Assembly: GCA_958510875.1 (NCBI GenBank)
Contig: OY294067.1
Coordinates: forward strand, 59,718,039-59,782,038
DNA: 64,000 bases
DNA from: Endomychus coccineus
Taxonomy: Eukaryota > Arthropoda > Insecta > Coleoptera > Endomychidae
Direction of reading: 5' to 3'
The notes beneath the pieces are model-generated. The model was not told the origin of the DNA. It did no database searches and saw nothing but the letters and a program-made list of their open reading frames with translations. The position numbers and the translations under genes are program-made. Positions 1 through 17,125 of the stretch are shown here, one piece after another. Position 1 is the first letter of the stretch; every line of letters begins with the position of its first letter.

Positions 1-450
1 AGATCTTTGGATCAATCACCATCAACTCATAGGTCGTTGGATCCCTCCCCATCAGGTGGTGGAACTGTAAATATACCACACCCGCCAGTTTTAATAAAAC
101 CTGTAGCTGACGGTAAGAGTTGTACGAAACTTGAAACTGATGGACCTGTACTCTTCTCTGGAACATCAGTGGCTAGAGTGCCACCAGGAACATCGTTGAA
201 ATCAATTCCTTCTAATTTCGCACCTGATTATAACTATCCACCGTATCCTCTTCAGAGAAGCCTGCCTGCTAACGAAGATCCAGTGGCGGTATCAACCTAT
301 AATCTTCAATGTTCTGAACAATATGATAATGAAGTGTTAGCTAGCTCAGACAACAGTAATAATAAGTCGTATGATGAAGAGGCTGGAGGGGAGTTTGGTG
401 GATTAGTTTCATATTTTTCAAGCCAACATGAAGACAATCTAGATTCATAG
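1..450 (+). CDS. 3'-terminal coding exon of an unrecognised gene (partial)
   Basis: The frame is open from the first base of the window and ends with TAG at 448-450, so this is the C-terminal 149 codons of a protein whose start lies outside. The segment is rich in Ser, Pro, Asn and Gly (repeated SLDxSPS near the beginning) and looks disordered. It ends with an acidic tail containing GGEFGGLVSYFSSQ then a run of D/E/N residues. Such a short ordered motif at the very C-terminus suggests a conserved peptide in a scaffold or trafficking protein, but I do not recognise the family. There is no ATG near the beginning, so it is treated as the last exon. An AATAAA 376 bases downstream fits a 3' UTR. 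Codon use looks genuine, so confidence that it is coding is fairly high and functional confidence is nil. Confidence 0.65.
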   Translation, partial: RSLDQSPSTHRSLDPSPSGGGTVNIPHPPVLIKPVADGKSCTKLETDGPVLFSGTSVARVPPGTSLKSIPSNFAPDYNYPPYPLQRSLPANEDPVAVSTYNLQCSEQYDNEVLASSDNSNNKSYDEEAGGEFGGLVSYFSSQHEDNLDS

Positions 451-5397
<4,947 letters not shown>

Positions 5398-6544
5398 AAT
5401 TAAAATATACAATTACATACGCACTTTGTAGAATGTAGAAACCTTTTTTTATTTATTTTATTATATTATGAATAATTTGTTTAAAATTTTTTGATTTTTA
5501 GTTGAGTCATTCTCAGCACATATAAGCTTTGCTTACGTGCATTTATAACTATAAATAGAATGTTTAATGTATGCTCTTTTCTGAGAATAAATATTATTAT
5601 TATTATTATTATTATTATAATTATTGTAGCATCTGAAATTACAATTTTATTATTTTTAAATGAAAATTAATATAATTAGTTTTTCTTTGGTTTTCACAAC
5701 TGTCAACATTTCAATCAACAATTATATACATTTTTATATTTAATAATAAAAAACGTATAATGGGCGGTACTATCCCTGTAAAGAGTATGAATGTAACCCG
5801 ATAGCCATTATAATAAATACACATTATTTTATTTTCAAAACATTTATTGATATTTGCATCGATGTAAATGAAAGTAAAGTTAAACAGCATTTTCTTTATT
5901 TGCATCGTCATTATCGGTAACTTCGACGATACTTAAATTATTAGATTAGATCCAAGCATGAAAGATACTGTGGAATCAGGTGTGCTCATATATAAAAACA
6001 GGCCACTATTACCGATCACACAATTTAATTATTACTTTTTACTCTGTAATAATTAAAGTATGAGTTGTATTGCAAAAAAGGTCCATTTTTTCAATTAGCA
6101 TAAAAATATAACTTTCGTCTGCACGAGGACGGAGGATTGAGTAAATGAATAACGTCGAGTATATGCGTGCTGTTGTGGCTGTATACAGTGTATAGTGTGT
6201 ATGCGTATACCTGTCCTGTATACCGTAATCGAGAGCACTGGCTCACGCAACACCGACTCAGATATGTAAGCGTATAGAGAGACTGCCTGACGCCTGACCC
6301 GAGTCCAGCATGGCCGCAGTTGTGCACGCAGCAGTATACATAATACCTAATATGTATAGCTACAGCGTGACGGGACGTGACGGACTCTTGGTTTTACCCC
6401 TCGTCTGAAATAGCCCAACGCATCTGAAGAAGTTTTCACTTCAAAAATATGAAATAAAAATACAAAATGTATATTTTTTTGTTTACTTTCTTTAAACTAT
6501 AGAAAAACATGATCAACTATATACATTTCTAAATTTCTTGTATA
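5398..6544. other. Intergenic, with a short (ATT)n tract
   Basis: An ATT trinucleotide run lies at about 5588-5625. The segment about 6120-6420 is clearly richer in GC and CpG than its surroundings and has a weak 78-codon open frame on the minus strand with no recognisable motif. It might be the remains of a mobile element or a regulatory island. I see no supported gene. Confidence 0.4.
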
Positions 6545-9500
6545 TTAACTTCTTATTGACTGCCATTTGATATTTTCTGCTTTGTATAAGGCTTCATCAG
6601 AAACATTGTCTAAAATTCGAATCTGGAAATAAAAGGAAGGAAAATGTATATTAACAAAATACAAATGATCAGAGAATATAGTTAATTACATTAGCGACAG
6701 TTTCTATTTAGAAACATACACTTTTGACTAGTTTTGTTCAAATAATTCCAGTTCTATATGATCCCTTTTTTTATTTTATCAAAACTAATTAATAATTTTT
6801 TATATACTTCATTCGACAATCTTCAAGAGAACTGTTTGGTTGTGTATGTTTCCCTATAGCGTAATTTACCTGTCTTTTGGGGCGGGAAACACAGGGAAAG
6901 CAACAAGAGATCTCTTATTATGTTCTCATTGTTACTTTCAAATTGTATTTTCTGTTACTGAGTTTCGCGGAAGAGGAGGTACACCACTATGGTTGCTTGA
7001 GCCGCTAAAGTAAGTCATTAAATTCTTCTATTAAACAGATATACATTTTCTTCATAGAAATCGAAATATCATCTGTAAAATGCTTCAATAAGATTTTTTC
7101 AAAGGACAATGACAAAGGTAGTCTTGATTGTTTTTTATTAATATGAGGATTTAGGCCTCCAAAAATAGAACTATTAAAATTGTGCCTTGAAATGAAATTG
7201 TTGCCACAAATTAATGCAATTTATTTTCTGTCATTTACTCTGATAATTACATTATGTCTGCGCTTGTAATTTTCGGGGTGTCATTTCACTGTACACCTTG
7301 TATACTTTAGACCTTATAGTGCTATAGATTGGGACTCGGAATTGTATTCGAATAATTCAAATATTCAAGTATTTGAATATCCATAATTCAAATACTTTGG
7401 AAAAATAGTATGAACTCGACTCATATTCTTGCATTCTTGTGCTAGTCGTTCTCCTACGACTTTGAACTGTATACTTATACTTTTCCGCTATTCGACTACC
7501 AAACGTCATCAGTCACCCTATTTTACTACGCTATATTTACCTCATTTGTCGAATATGTTATGGAAATGAAAACTCAACACAAAACGTGTTACATATTATT
7601 ATTATTATGCAGTCAGATAGTTACATGCCAAGAAAATAAGAGAAATTCGTCCACCATTAGCGAAATATACGGTATGGTTTCCGCATTGGGGTAGTTGTTT
7701 GTAAATACATTCTGCAAAACAAGTATCTATAACACTAGAGATAAGAAATAATCACCCTATTTGGTTACATTATTATCCCAAATAGCAGGGCATTTTTTAA
7801 GTAATACGAACGTGGCCAAATAGCCACGTAGTAGTCCGCCGTGGCCACATAGTAATCATAATCTGGCCACAACCAATTTTCGAAAATGCGTGAACAACAC
7901 CTAACTGAAATAATGTCAGAAATTTTCTGAACATACATGATTTCCCCAAAATGTCAAAAAATATATAACTTGCTAATTCTAATGAAGTTTTTTGGTGCTA
8001 ATCGAAGAAATTTATCAACGAATGAATGACAGTTCATCAAATATACTGTCAATGAGGATTTATATGAAAAAAAAACGACTTCCGTTAGATACATAAATTC
8101 TATAAATTCTGCACGTGCTCGAGGATTTTTTTCAGCATATAATTAAGAATTTGTGGGGAAGTATATAATAAGTTGGATATGAAAAATAACTATTTCTGAG
8201 ATTACTTTTTTATTGCAAATGTTTTGGTATGAGTGAGTCACAACCCGTCGATACACAATTCGTCTATTGAATAAATATGATTATAAAATCACAAACCACC
8301 ATCTTTACGAAAAAACTTCCGAACGAAATCCCTCTCGGAGTACAAGGTGAGATCAGGTTCTCGGTAATGCCTCTCTTTCTTGCGAAGGAACTCTGCTACA
8401 GCTGGCCTCGGATCATATAAAGCTGTACCTACTCCATTCAGTGCCACAAACATTCTCGAGTTCATGGTCTCATCTGAAGTTGACAGTCGGTGGTTTGATT
8501 TAATTTTATTATAATGAGAAATCACTTTCTCAACAATCATGGAGTGAGATGAAACGTTCTACGCGCGGGGGAGGGGAGGGGGTGTTAGGAGATATTTTTC
8601 TTTCGGCCACCCAGTGAAAAATCCTTAAAAAATGCCCTGCCAAATAGTATTTAAACAGGCACATTTGGATTTATAATTTAGTTAACTGTGATGATCGCTA
8701 CTTTTGGTATCCGAAAAGTAGTTGATAGTATTTTTAGTGGATAAGGGTGATTATTTCTTATCTGTAGTGTATGTTAGATATTTTGCAGTTTTTTTCCAGC
8801 TGAAACTTGCAATTCAGAGCAAGTAGCAAGAAACATTTTGGTTTCAGAAACTAAAAACATGATAAAGTAAGATTTTTTATTTATTTCATTTGATTTGTAT
8901 ATTATTAAAAAAATTATCATAAAGTTTTTCTTAAATTAAATAAATGCTTTATTTTATAATTGTATTGATAACGCATAGAATATTGTTGCGATCAACGAAA
9001 CAAATTAACGATAGATAACCGATGATAGCCGACGAGTATATCTACTTTTCTAGTGCGTTACATACATCAAATAAAGATAGATTAAGGAGTACATGCCATT
9101 ATTTGTAAGCAAGGATACGGAAGCCGCCATCTTGGCAGACCTTTAATTGGTCATCTTACAGCTCTAGATGTACTAGAATTAACCCAATCACCCAGCCATC
9201 TGGTGTATCGTTTGTGATATCTTCAAGGTTCCTGTTGTATTCCTTCCCTCTATTTATAATTGTTAACAGTCATTTAAAAATATTTCCAATACCTGATAAT
9301 TTTTCGATGGTAGATGATAAATATTCATTATTCAGAAATACCAACTATTATATAGTTCTCATTAACCCAGAGGAACGTTTCATTCTCATCTATTGTTTTG
9401 ATATTTAATTTCAATATTGATCTTGACCAAAAATCTTTGAACTCGCCTTTTAAATACTATGGACTAAACGAACACACAAAAATTACCTGTTTCCTAATAT

Positions 9501-12129
9501 ATGTTATCAACAATTCTAAATGTTCTAAATCCATATCATCATGTTGATATAATCTTCTCCATAGAGCACCACTTAGAACAATATCGTTAGATTGTATGCC
9601 TTCATCATACGCGATAAACGCGGCTTGCAATTGTTCCGACAACTCGGCTACATTCATTCGAGCCCCTCTTGGATTTACTGCCTAATAAAAATATAAATTA
9701 ATTTCAAATGTCAACACAAGACGGACGTCTCATATAATGATTAAACATCTGTTTGAGCAAGACATTATAAAGAGATTAGTTAGTATTTTGAATCATATTG
9801 TTCTTCGAGATCAGCGGAGATCGTTTATGATCGGTGTTCAACATCAACTTTAACACAAACAAGACTCCTAGTTCAAAATGGAATATGAACCACACCACAA
9901 TAGTCTAGGAGCCAGAGCGATATTGATGGTCTGAACATTAACCCGATGGCCCTATGGTTTATCGTTAGAGAACGGTTCAATGACCAATTCATCTCACAGA
10001 CCGAATTTTCGCCGGCTGCTAGATCTCGAGATACAGGCTCCGCAAATTGTTTATTTTTTGACTGGAGGTTAACCCCTTTCAAGATGCGGTTACTTAAAAA
10101 GCATGCCATTCTTATACACTTCAACCATGTGCCATAATTTTTTGTCGTGTCCGTTTATCAGGCTGACCAGTTAAAATTGAACCGAAAATGGACTGCAAGT
10201 TAACCGTCCCAAACCTGGTGGAAAATGTTCATTGGTGTTGACAATTGTTAAGATAACCAATGCCATCAAAAGTTATCGGTCCATTTCCGAGTAATTGGCC
10301 GTTATTTGAACCAACAATGGTTTTTTTTCTCATTTTGTGGTTAAACCTTGCAGATTACGATGTAACATGGTGTCACCATGTTGAATAACTTTATTGGAGG
10401 TCAAATAAAGATTTAAAAATTATTGCCATCACTCCCTGCCTATTTCAACCCCCTGACCACCCCCAAAAAATATGAATAATATGGATAGTATGACCAATTA
10501 TATGATATATTAGTCAATTATTGAGATTCTGGCTGTGTTTAAAATCGGAACGGCCGTTTTTTGTTTTGGGGGATTGGAATAGGCAAGGAGTGATGGCAAT
10601 AATTTTAAATCTTTATTTGATCTCCAATAAAGTTATTCAACATGGTACCATCATGCTACCTTGTAATCTGCAAGGTTTAGCCACAAAATGGGGAAAAAAC
10701 TATTGTTGGTTCAAATAATGGCCAATTACTCGGAAATGGACCGAACACTTTTGATGGCATAGGTTATCTTAACAATTGCCAACACCAGTGAACATTTCCA
10801 CCAGGTTTAAGACTGTTAGCTTGCAGTCCATTTTCGGTCCAATTTTAACTGGGCAGCCTGATAAACGGACACGATGAAAAATGATGGCACATGGTGGAAG
10901 TGTATAAGAATGGCATGCTTTTCAAGTAACCGCAGCTTGAAAAGGGTTAACCTCCAGTTAAAAAATAAACAATTTGCGGAGGCTGTATCTCGAGATCTAG
11001 CAGCCGGAAAATTCGGTCTGTGAGATCAATTGGTCATTGAACCATCCACTAACGATGAACCATAGTGCCATCAGGTTAATCTTGATGCCATCAAAATCGT
11101 TCAGGCTCCCAGACTATAACATTACTATGCTAAACTTTTGAAATTGAGTTCAGGACATTTATTGCACAACATTATTATTAGATTATGTTGAATAAACCAA
11201 ACAAGGGTGAAATGTTTCAAAAGTAGATGATCACACAATTGTACTGAGAATAATTTGTTGTCAGAGTTGTACATTTATTTTGTTATACCCTAGTATAATA
11301 TTATAAGATTATGCTTATGAATTGAGATTATAAGAATAATGTTATATTTATTCCTTTCATTCATGATTATACCTTACGGATATAACAAAATAAATTGACA
11401 ACGAAGAATATTTTATTCATTATCACTAAATATTCTCATAATCATTAAAAAGAAGTATAGAAAATACATTCAGAGCTATTTGCAGCCTACCAAGTTAAAT
11501 TTTTCTTCAACTAGCGTGTGTGACGTTACGAATATTGACTATGGCGCGATTAAAGTCTTCTATACTTTGAAAAACAAAAAATAATAGTATACTCAATTTG
11601 TTAATTACACTGCTCTATAGTGGTTTTAGCTTACCCCTAGTTGTTTAACCCTCTGAGAAACATCTAACCATAAAGCTTCTACTAAAGCATTTCTAATTAT
11701 TCGACCTACATCACTGTCACACATTGCTCTGACTGAAAGCATCCAAATATGCAGCTCTGTAATCACAAACCAAGAATAAAACGTATCTGGCAAATCAAGT
11801 TCCTCAAAAAATTCAATGTAGTTTAGTCTATCGGCTATTGCTTCATATAATAAGTATCCTTTACTTCTAATTTTCTGGAAATGTTCAATATTATGTCTCA
11901 TAATATACATCTACATAAGCACTCTCGTAAAACTCACGGTTTCTTTCAGCTTCAAAAATGGTATGGATGTAAGAAGCTTCTCAACTGTACTCTCCGTCTC
12001 ATTTTTGGTTCTGATTGTGGACATACACTTAACTTCTTTACTTAACACGTGTCTAATATATGTCGCTGGTACAATTTTTTTTAATGGTTGTGAGGAGTAA
12101 ACACAATGTTGTTGTAACTTTAAACATGG
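6545..12129 (-). CDS. UQCC1: Ubiquinol-cytochrome c chaperone (UQCC1/CBP3-like), exons 2 to last
   Basis: Assembly chaperone for respiratory complex III: in this family CBP3/UQCC1 binds newly made cytochrome b at the mitochondrial ribosome. Exons on the minus strand are 12129-11938, 11874-11635, 9681-9487 and 6622-6545, all joining in phase 0. Recognisable family blocks are EFFEELDLPDTF then WFVITELHIWM in the second, VNPRG, YDEG and HLELL in the third, and IRKQ joined to IRILDNVSDEA with WQSIRS-stop in the last. The first listed intron is only 63 bases (11875-11937). It removes an in-frame TAG and gives the expected LKET-KIRSKGYLLYEA join. The final intron is about 2.9 kb and holds a hAT remnant, while the preceding one holds a 1.2-kb foldback. 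The exon with the start codon and mitochondrial targeting peptide was not found upstream of 12129, so the 5' end is incomplete. Confidence 0.88.
7786..8639. mobile_element. hAT transposon remnant, 854 bp, with TIRs and 8-bp target duplication
   Basis: Perfect 16-bp terminal inverted repeats (CAGGGCATTTTTTAAG) are flanked on both sides by CCAAATAG (7778-7785 and 8640-8647), the 8-bp duplication typical of hAT. It is internally deleted, keeping only a C-terminal transposase piece on the minus strand. It sits inside a B-family repeat, so it inserted after that repeat, within the long last intron of the UQCC1-like gene. Confidence 0.9.
8289..8540 (-). pseudogene. hAT transposase C-terminal fragment
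   Basis: An 83-codon remnant resembling the C-terminal dimerisation end of hAT/ZMYM-like transposases (IKSNHRLSTSDETMNSRMFVALNG, with the common IKS-xxR-LS-L-LNG pattern). The catalytic core is missing. Its place inside a unit with hAT ends and an 8-bp duplication supports the call. Confidence 0.6.
9901..11117. repeat. Large foldback element in UQCC1 intron
   Basis: Two arms of about 560 bases (about 9901-10469 and 10556-11117) are inverted copies with roughly 85-90% identity by eye, around an 86-base AT-rich centre. Ends: TAGTCTAGGAGCC and GGCTCCCAGACTA. Short open frames in the arms mirror each other and have no known motif. It is a non-autonomous inverted-repeat transposon by structure; no clear target duplication was seen. 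Transcribed in the intron, it would form a very long hairpin. Confidence 0.85.
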
Positions 12130-12337
12130 CTGAAAATATATCACCTGCTGTAATTATGTATGTCCAGATTAATTTTTAGTGATAGAATATTAATCTGACA
12201 TGAGCATTACGCTAACTTTAATATCGTTATTAATAAACTACAGACAAATTTTTCAAAGAAGTGGATAATCTCAAGGATGTCACATATTCAAACTGGAGAG
12301 CTGAAATTGAGTTTCTCTGTGGTATTGTATTCTATTT

Positions 12338-12448
12338 AAGATTTTTTTTGCCATCATCAGAGTAAACTGTTTACTCTGATGATGGCAACTGAATGATGAA
12401 TGATGAAAGATACTCACTTCGTCAACAGTAATTTTAGTGGATACAGGC
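12338..12448. repeat. B-family repeat piece with a near-perfect 41-bp palindrome
   Basis: At about 12350-12390 the sequence CCATCATCAGAGTAAAC is followed, after one base, by its reverse complement, so that two CTGATGA cores face away from each other. The B-family segment TTTTAGTGGATACAGGCGATTG follows at 12432 and leads into the tandem array. Confidence 0.6.
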
Positions 12449-13138
12449 GATTGTTTCTTTTTATAGTGTTATAGTGTATACACAGTGTGAACTGTTTTAT
12501 AGTTTATTGGTTAGGAAACTTCATATTATTAACTAGCACTTGATTCATAATTTTATGGACAAGGAAACAAAATATTTGTGTACTAATAGGTAATGAGGTA
12601 ATACAATTAATTAATGTATATCTTAGAAAACCAAGAAAAACTAAAATCTGGAAATATATTCCATCCATTAATTTGAATGATTGTTTCTTTTTATAGTGTT
12701 ATAGTGTATACACAGTGTGAACTGTTTTATAGTTTATTGGTTAGGAAACTTCATATTATTAACTAGCACTTGATTCATAATTTTATGGACAAGGAAACAA
12801 AATATTTGTGTACTAATAGGTAATGAGGTAATACAATTAATTAATGTATATCTTAGAAAACCAAGAAAAACTAAAATCTGGAAATATATTCCATCCATTA
12901 ATTTGAATGATTGTTTCTTTTTATAGTGTTATAGTGTATACACAGTGTGAACTGTTTTATAGTTTATTGGTTAGGAAACTTCATATTATTAACTAGCACT
13001 TGATTCATAATTTTATGGACAAGGAAACAAAATATTTGTGTACTAATAGGTAATGAGGTAATACAATTAATTAATGTATATCTTAGAAAACCAAGAAAAA
13101 CTGAAATCTGGAAATATATTCCATCCATTAATATGAAT
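12449..13138. repeat. Tandem array, three copies of a 230-bp unit
   Basis: Unit starts are at 12449, 12679 and 12909. I see no difference between the first two copies and only two in the third (near 13103 and 13132). Each unit begins with the end segment shared by B-family repeats (TATAGTGTTATAGTGTATAC, CACAGTGTGAACT), so the array seems to have arisen from a B-family end and adjoining DNA. It lies just upstream of the known UQCC1 exons. Confidence 0.95.
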
Positions 13139-14704
13139 GATTGATTGAACTTCCATAAATACATGATTGGAACATTAAAGGTTTTCTTCTCATGCACTCT
13201 AAAAAAAAAACTAAAAAAAATTGCAAACGCTAGTGCTAAGATTTGATTCACATAGAATACTGGGCACTGCAATGGTATGATAAAGGCAATCTAGAATATG
13301 CAATTTAATTCCCAAAGATAAGTTTCAAGAACTGCTCCTCAACATAAGCATTCTGCTTGTTCAGTTGATTCGAGGTAAGTCTCCAAAATCTTTAGTTATT
13401 ACTCATAAATTACTTGAAGGTTGATTGTTTTAACATTTGATAACTTGTTCCTAAACAGAAATGTGTAGAACAAACCAATACATTTCTGAAGAAACCTCAA
13501 ATGTGTCAAAGGAATGTTGATTATTGATTTTAATAATTCAATAAAATATTTCATTAAACCATTTCAAATTGATTCAATAAGTATGTTCAATACTTGATCA
13601 ACATTTAACTAGAATTCTGCAATCAAATATTTCTAAAACAGCTTGCAAATATTGGAAAGAGTGATATTCAATGTAGATATTAGATAAACATTACTACCTA
13701 ATAAAGAAGTTACAAAACAAGAATATCTGCATTTTCATTAACATGCTTTGTGTAATGGTCTTGAATTAACAATAATTCTTGTGAAAATTTATTAGATCCA
13801 GCCATAATGTGATGATTGATTTTCACTAATTTGATATCTAAAAGGTAATAACTTCTGCAAACAGCTACTACAAAATACATTTTTTATAATATATGTCTAG
13901 TTGCATTTAACTTTTATGTATTGAATTAGTGAAAATGAAACATTAAACAGAAATGTTACTCCAGTTAAATTCAACCCAAGAAAGTGTTAATCACTGAATT
14001 TTTGTGACATTAATTCTTGTCATTATTGAGTATTTGGCTTTAAGCTATTCAAAATAATGTATGTATGTAAAAATAGTATGGGTAGAAATAATGAGACTAA
14101 TATGGATGGAAATACAAAAGTAACAAATTCGGTAGTTACATGATACTTTAATTTATCTACATCTGCAAAAGTCTCAATAAGTTGCCATAAAAGTATATTT
14201 TATTGTTACATTTGGACTGAAAAAATCAATGTGATGTTCCTTAGATTGAAGGCTTTAATATTTCCTTTAGCAATATAATTTGAGAACAAAAGCAGTTAGT
14301 TTATGTGTAGACTGAGAACCTGTTTCAAAACCAGATATGTACATATCTGGTTTTGAAACAGTATGTATGTATGTACATACATAGTTGTTGAGAGCTTAAA
14401 ACAAAAAGTTATCTAATAATAAGTCTTGCCATAAACCTATCGAAATGAAATACCACATAATGAATAATGCCCTAAATGATTATTGCATTCTTTTCAGTTC
14501 CATTATGCTATTTTTTTACTGTGTTCATATAGGCGCTTCAATTAATAGTGATTTGAGATATTACCTACCTTAATTTTGTGTATGAGGTTAAATATTTGTC
14601 GAATATTCATAATCTAGAAATATTTTTTACTGAATAAGTTGTTGGTAAATCTAAATCGTCACTGTACGCTTACTCTGTATTTACATTTGTTTTAATATTT
14701 ATAT
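13139..14704. other. AT-rich DNA without recognised genes; one 40-bp perfect palindrome
   Basis: No credible coding frame. A perfect 40-bp palindrome occupies 14321-14360 (arm TGTTTCAAAACCAGATATGT) and is followed by short TATG/TACA repeats. The missing first exon of the UQCC1-like gene could lie here but was not identifiable. Confidence 0.4.
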
Positions 14705-14962
14705 TTATATGTAGTTTTTTTCTATGTGCTCTGTTAAAAGCGAATTGCCTAATTCGTATTTTCTTTTTGAGGTTAGAACTACCTTATCTCCATCTAGCGA
14801 CACTATTTGATTTTGAATGGTGTGCAACATATGTTGACAGAAGCACGGAATATCGTCAAACGTGTTAATGAGCAGAAGCATTTTTATGGATAGAGGCGTA
14901 GAAAACAGGGTAGATAGGCGCCCATGTATCTGTGGACAAAGCAATCCATAATCATAATTCAT
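14705..14962 (-). CDS. Possible small gene or first exon, 85 codons, unrecognised
   Basis: An ATG-initiated frame of 85 codons (MNYDYGLLCPQIHGR at the start) whose base composition is less AT-rich than its surroundings, as expected for coding DNA. No signal peptide, membrane segment or known motif is visible. An internal GATAAG/GTAGTT near two thirds of the way could be a splice donor, making it a first exon. It does not look like a mitochondrial targeting sequence, so I do not join it to the UQCC1-like gene. It could equally be a chance frame. Confidence 0.3.
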   Translation of the reverse strand: MNYDYGLLCPQIHGRLSTLFSTPLSIKMLLLINTFDDIPCFCQHMLHTIQNQIVSLDGDKVVLTSKRKYELGNSLLTEHIEKNYI

Positions 14963-17125
14963 AATAGTAAAAAGTTGATAAAGCTTTTTGTGAAAGTTAG
15001 ATTATTGTTGATTGAATTTTTACAACATTATTAAGTCATCAACAATGAATCTGACGTAAGTTGCAACACATTTTTTATATTTCCTAATTAGGAAAGTTGT
15101 ATTTTGCAGGAGAGACTAGTTACATCAACTTGAAAGACATTTGACTTTATCAAAGCTACATTCATTTGATAATAAACTCGATATGATCAAATATCGGTAG
15201 TAGATGTGTATGGTATGTTGGAAAATTGATTACAGCAGACATTAGAGGTAAGCTAAATAAAGTACCATGTACATCCCATGCTTTAGAGAAGTATTGGCTT
15301 TAAAACTTGAAATGCAATGTCTAATCAGCTTTGTCGAAGTCTTGACATGAAGAGGGAAACTGAATCGGATACTACCCTGTTTCTTAAATCGTGTAATTGG
15401 AAACCAAACCTAGGAATATACTAACCGTATATTATTCATAATCAGCATTTTGTTCTTTTACAGTTTACATGCAAAAATTACTTTGAATTACTAATAACTT
15501 CAATCTCATTCAAGGAAAAATTGAATTTGTTGGAGTGGCATCTCTTCCCAGGGATTCAATTCTATGACAATGCTAAAATGAAAATTTTAATTTTGCATCT
15601 CTTCTCAGAAAATGGAAATTTAAGGATGTTAACAATATGAATTTTGCACATAGGTAGTCAATTATTATAAATTCACTATACTGATGTCACCTGAATATTT
15701 AGATTTCTTTAAATTTGAAGTAAAATGCCTCAAGACAGTCCTTGAAATTGAGAAACAGTTCCTACAAGAACAGGTGGAGAATTTGAAGTTAAAACTTCAT
15801 ATAAGTAGATTTAACACCTATATAATATAAGTTTATATATCTTCTGAAAAGTTAATAATAGTAGGTACCTACTTATATTTGAAAAAGAAAAGCAAATTTT
15901 TGAGAAACCAATGATTAATAGTCGGTAAACTCAGTAGAAATACTTTTACTCAAAATATTTTTCGGTGTTCTATCATGTGGAGTTAGATTCAATGAAAATT
16001 TAGAAGTATATGATAAAAATTCTATAATTTTCATGATGATGAGTAGAAAATAGTTTTACTTACAAATTTAGTATATTTTAATATAGAATAGACAATAATG
16101 TGTTATCTTTATTTACTTTCTGCTTTTGAGACTTCTCTAGCACACTGACATCCAAGTTTCACAATGATCATTAACAAAGGAGTGCCTAATATAGAGGCAC
16201 AATCTTTAAGTAAGGATATTTCAACCATTTACCTTATGGGTATTTAATACCAAAATTTATAATCCAAAGTTTTACTCATGAATTAATTTTGGAAGAGCAA
16301 TCTGATTAAATTAGAGTGAAGAAAATATCTAATACAGATAAATCAGTGATGCTTATGTATGTACCTACCTATAGTGTGACAATTCTGTCTTTCAACAAAG
16401 TAGATAGAGAACATTATTTTGTGTTGGGATATATGAAGGCAACATGTCTTGTAATAATAATAAGACATTTGCATTTATTATCATAAATATATGTAATATT
16501 ATCATTATATTATCAGCATACAACTGCCTTATATCAAAAGAACTTTTTTTATAATGGTTGTAAATATTATAATAGTCTTCCACAGTATATAACAGATCTA
16601 AAGAAATTTTATCAATTGAAAAAATATTTATTGAACAAAAACTCCTATCATGCTGATGAATTCCTTTTGTGATAGTAAATTGAATTTTGTATTCTATCTT
16701 GACACATTTGCCAACTACAATGTACACTTTTGTAATTTCATTGGTTGTAAATAGAACTCTATTCTATTCTATTCTATTATCACATTCAAAATTAAGTGTG
16801 GCATATATAGTCAAATTGTAAAACTTGTTAATCCATAACAGGAGATTCTATATTTTGTTTGTACATATCTATTAACCATTGATCTACATCAACCTTATCA
16901 ATTTCCTTACAAAGTACTGGCAAAAGCATAGAGTAAAGTAAATTTATTGTCCGCAATACATAATAAAATTTACATTTTTAGCATGTCGAATAAGGTATAA
17001 TATTTCAGTAAACATAATATGTATAAAAGAACAAGTTAATTCTAAATTAGCAAACCTACAAAAGCATTATCAAAATAGCTAAGATAGGGAAAATCACGAA
17101 TAAAAAGATTTAATAGTCACCTTAC
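14963..17125. other. Intergenic, no gene seen
   Basis: AT-rich, with no long coding frame. A small TTCTA repeat lies at about 16756-16780. A plus-strand ATGAATCTGAC followed by GTAAGT at about 15044-15060 resembles a tiny exon with a donor site but would not read in frame into the next plus-strand gene. Confidence 0.4.

Larger units (their letters stand above)
7732..8770. mobile_element. B-family foldback repeat, interrupted by a hAT element
   Basis: The left end CACTAGAGATAAGAAATAAT and the right end ATTATTTCTTATCTGTAGTG are inverted copies. Without the hAT insertion the unit is about 180 bases. It is the same repeat seen at 12.3, 28.1, 39.6, 42.1 and 49.3 kb: a TTTTTAGTGGATAAGGGTGA segment, a hammerhead-like core, and AAGAAAT ends. 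The core here is mutated (TGTGATGA, CCGAAAAG). Confidence 0.6.

Noticed and set aside
11911..11937. A 27-base intron in the UQCC1-like gene (TAG at 11911 as acceptor)
   Set aside because: Too short for a spliceosomal intron. The acceptor at 11875 gives a 63-base intron and a junction that matches the family better.
12449..13138. CRISPR-like array because of regular repeats
   Set aside because: The three 230-bp units are directly tandem without spacers and the genome is eukaryotic.
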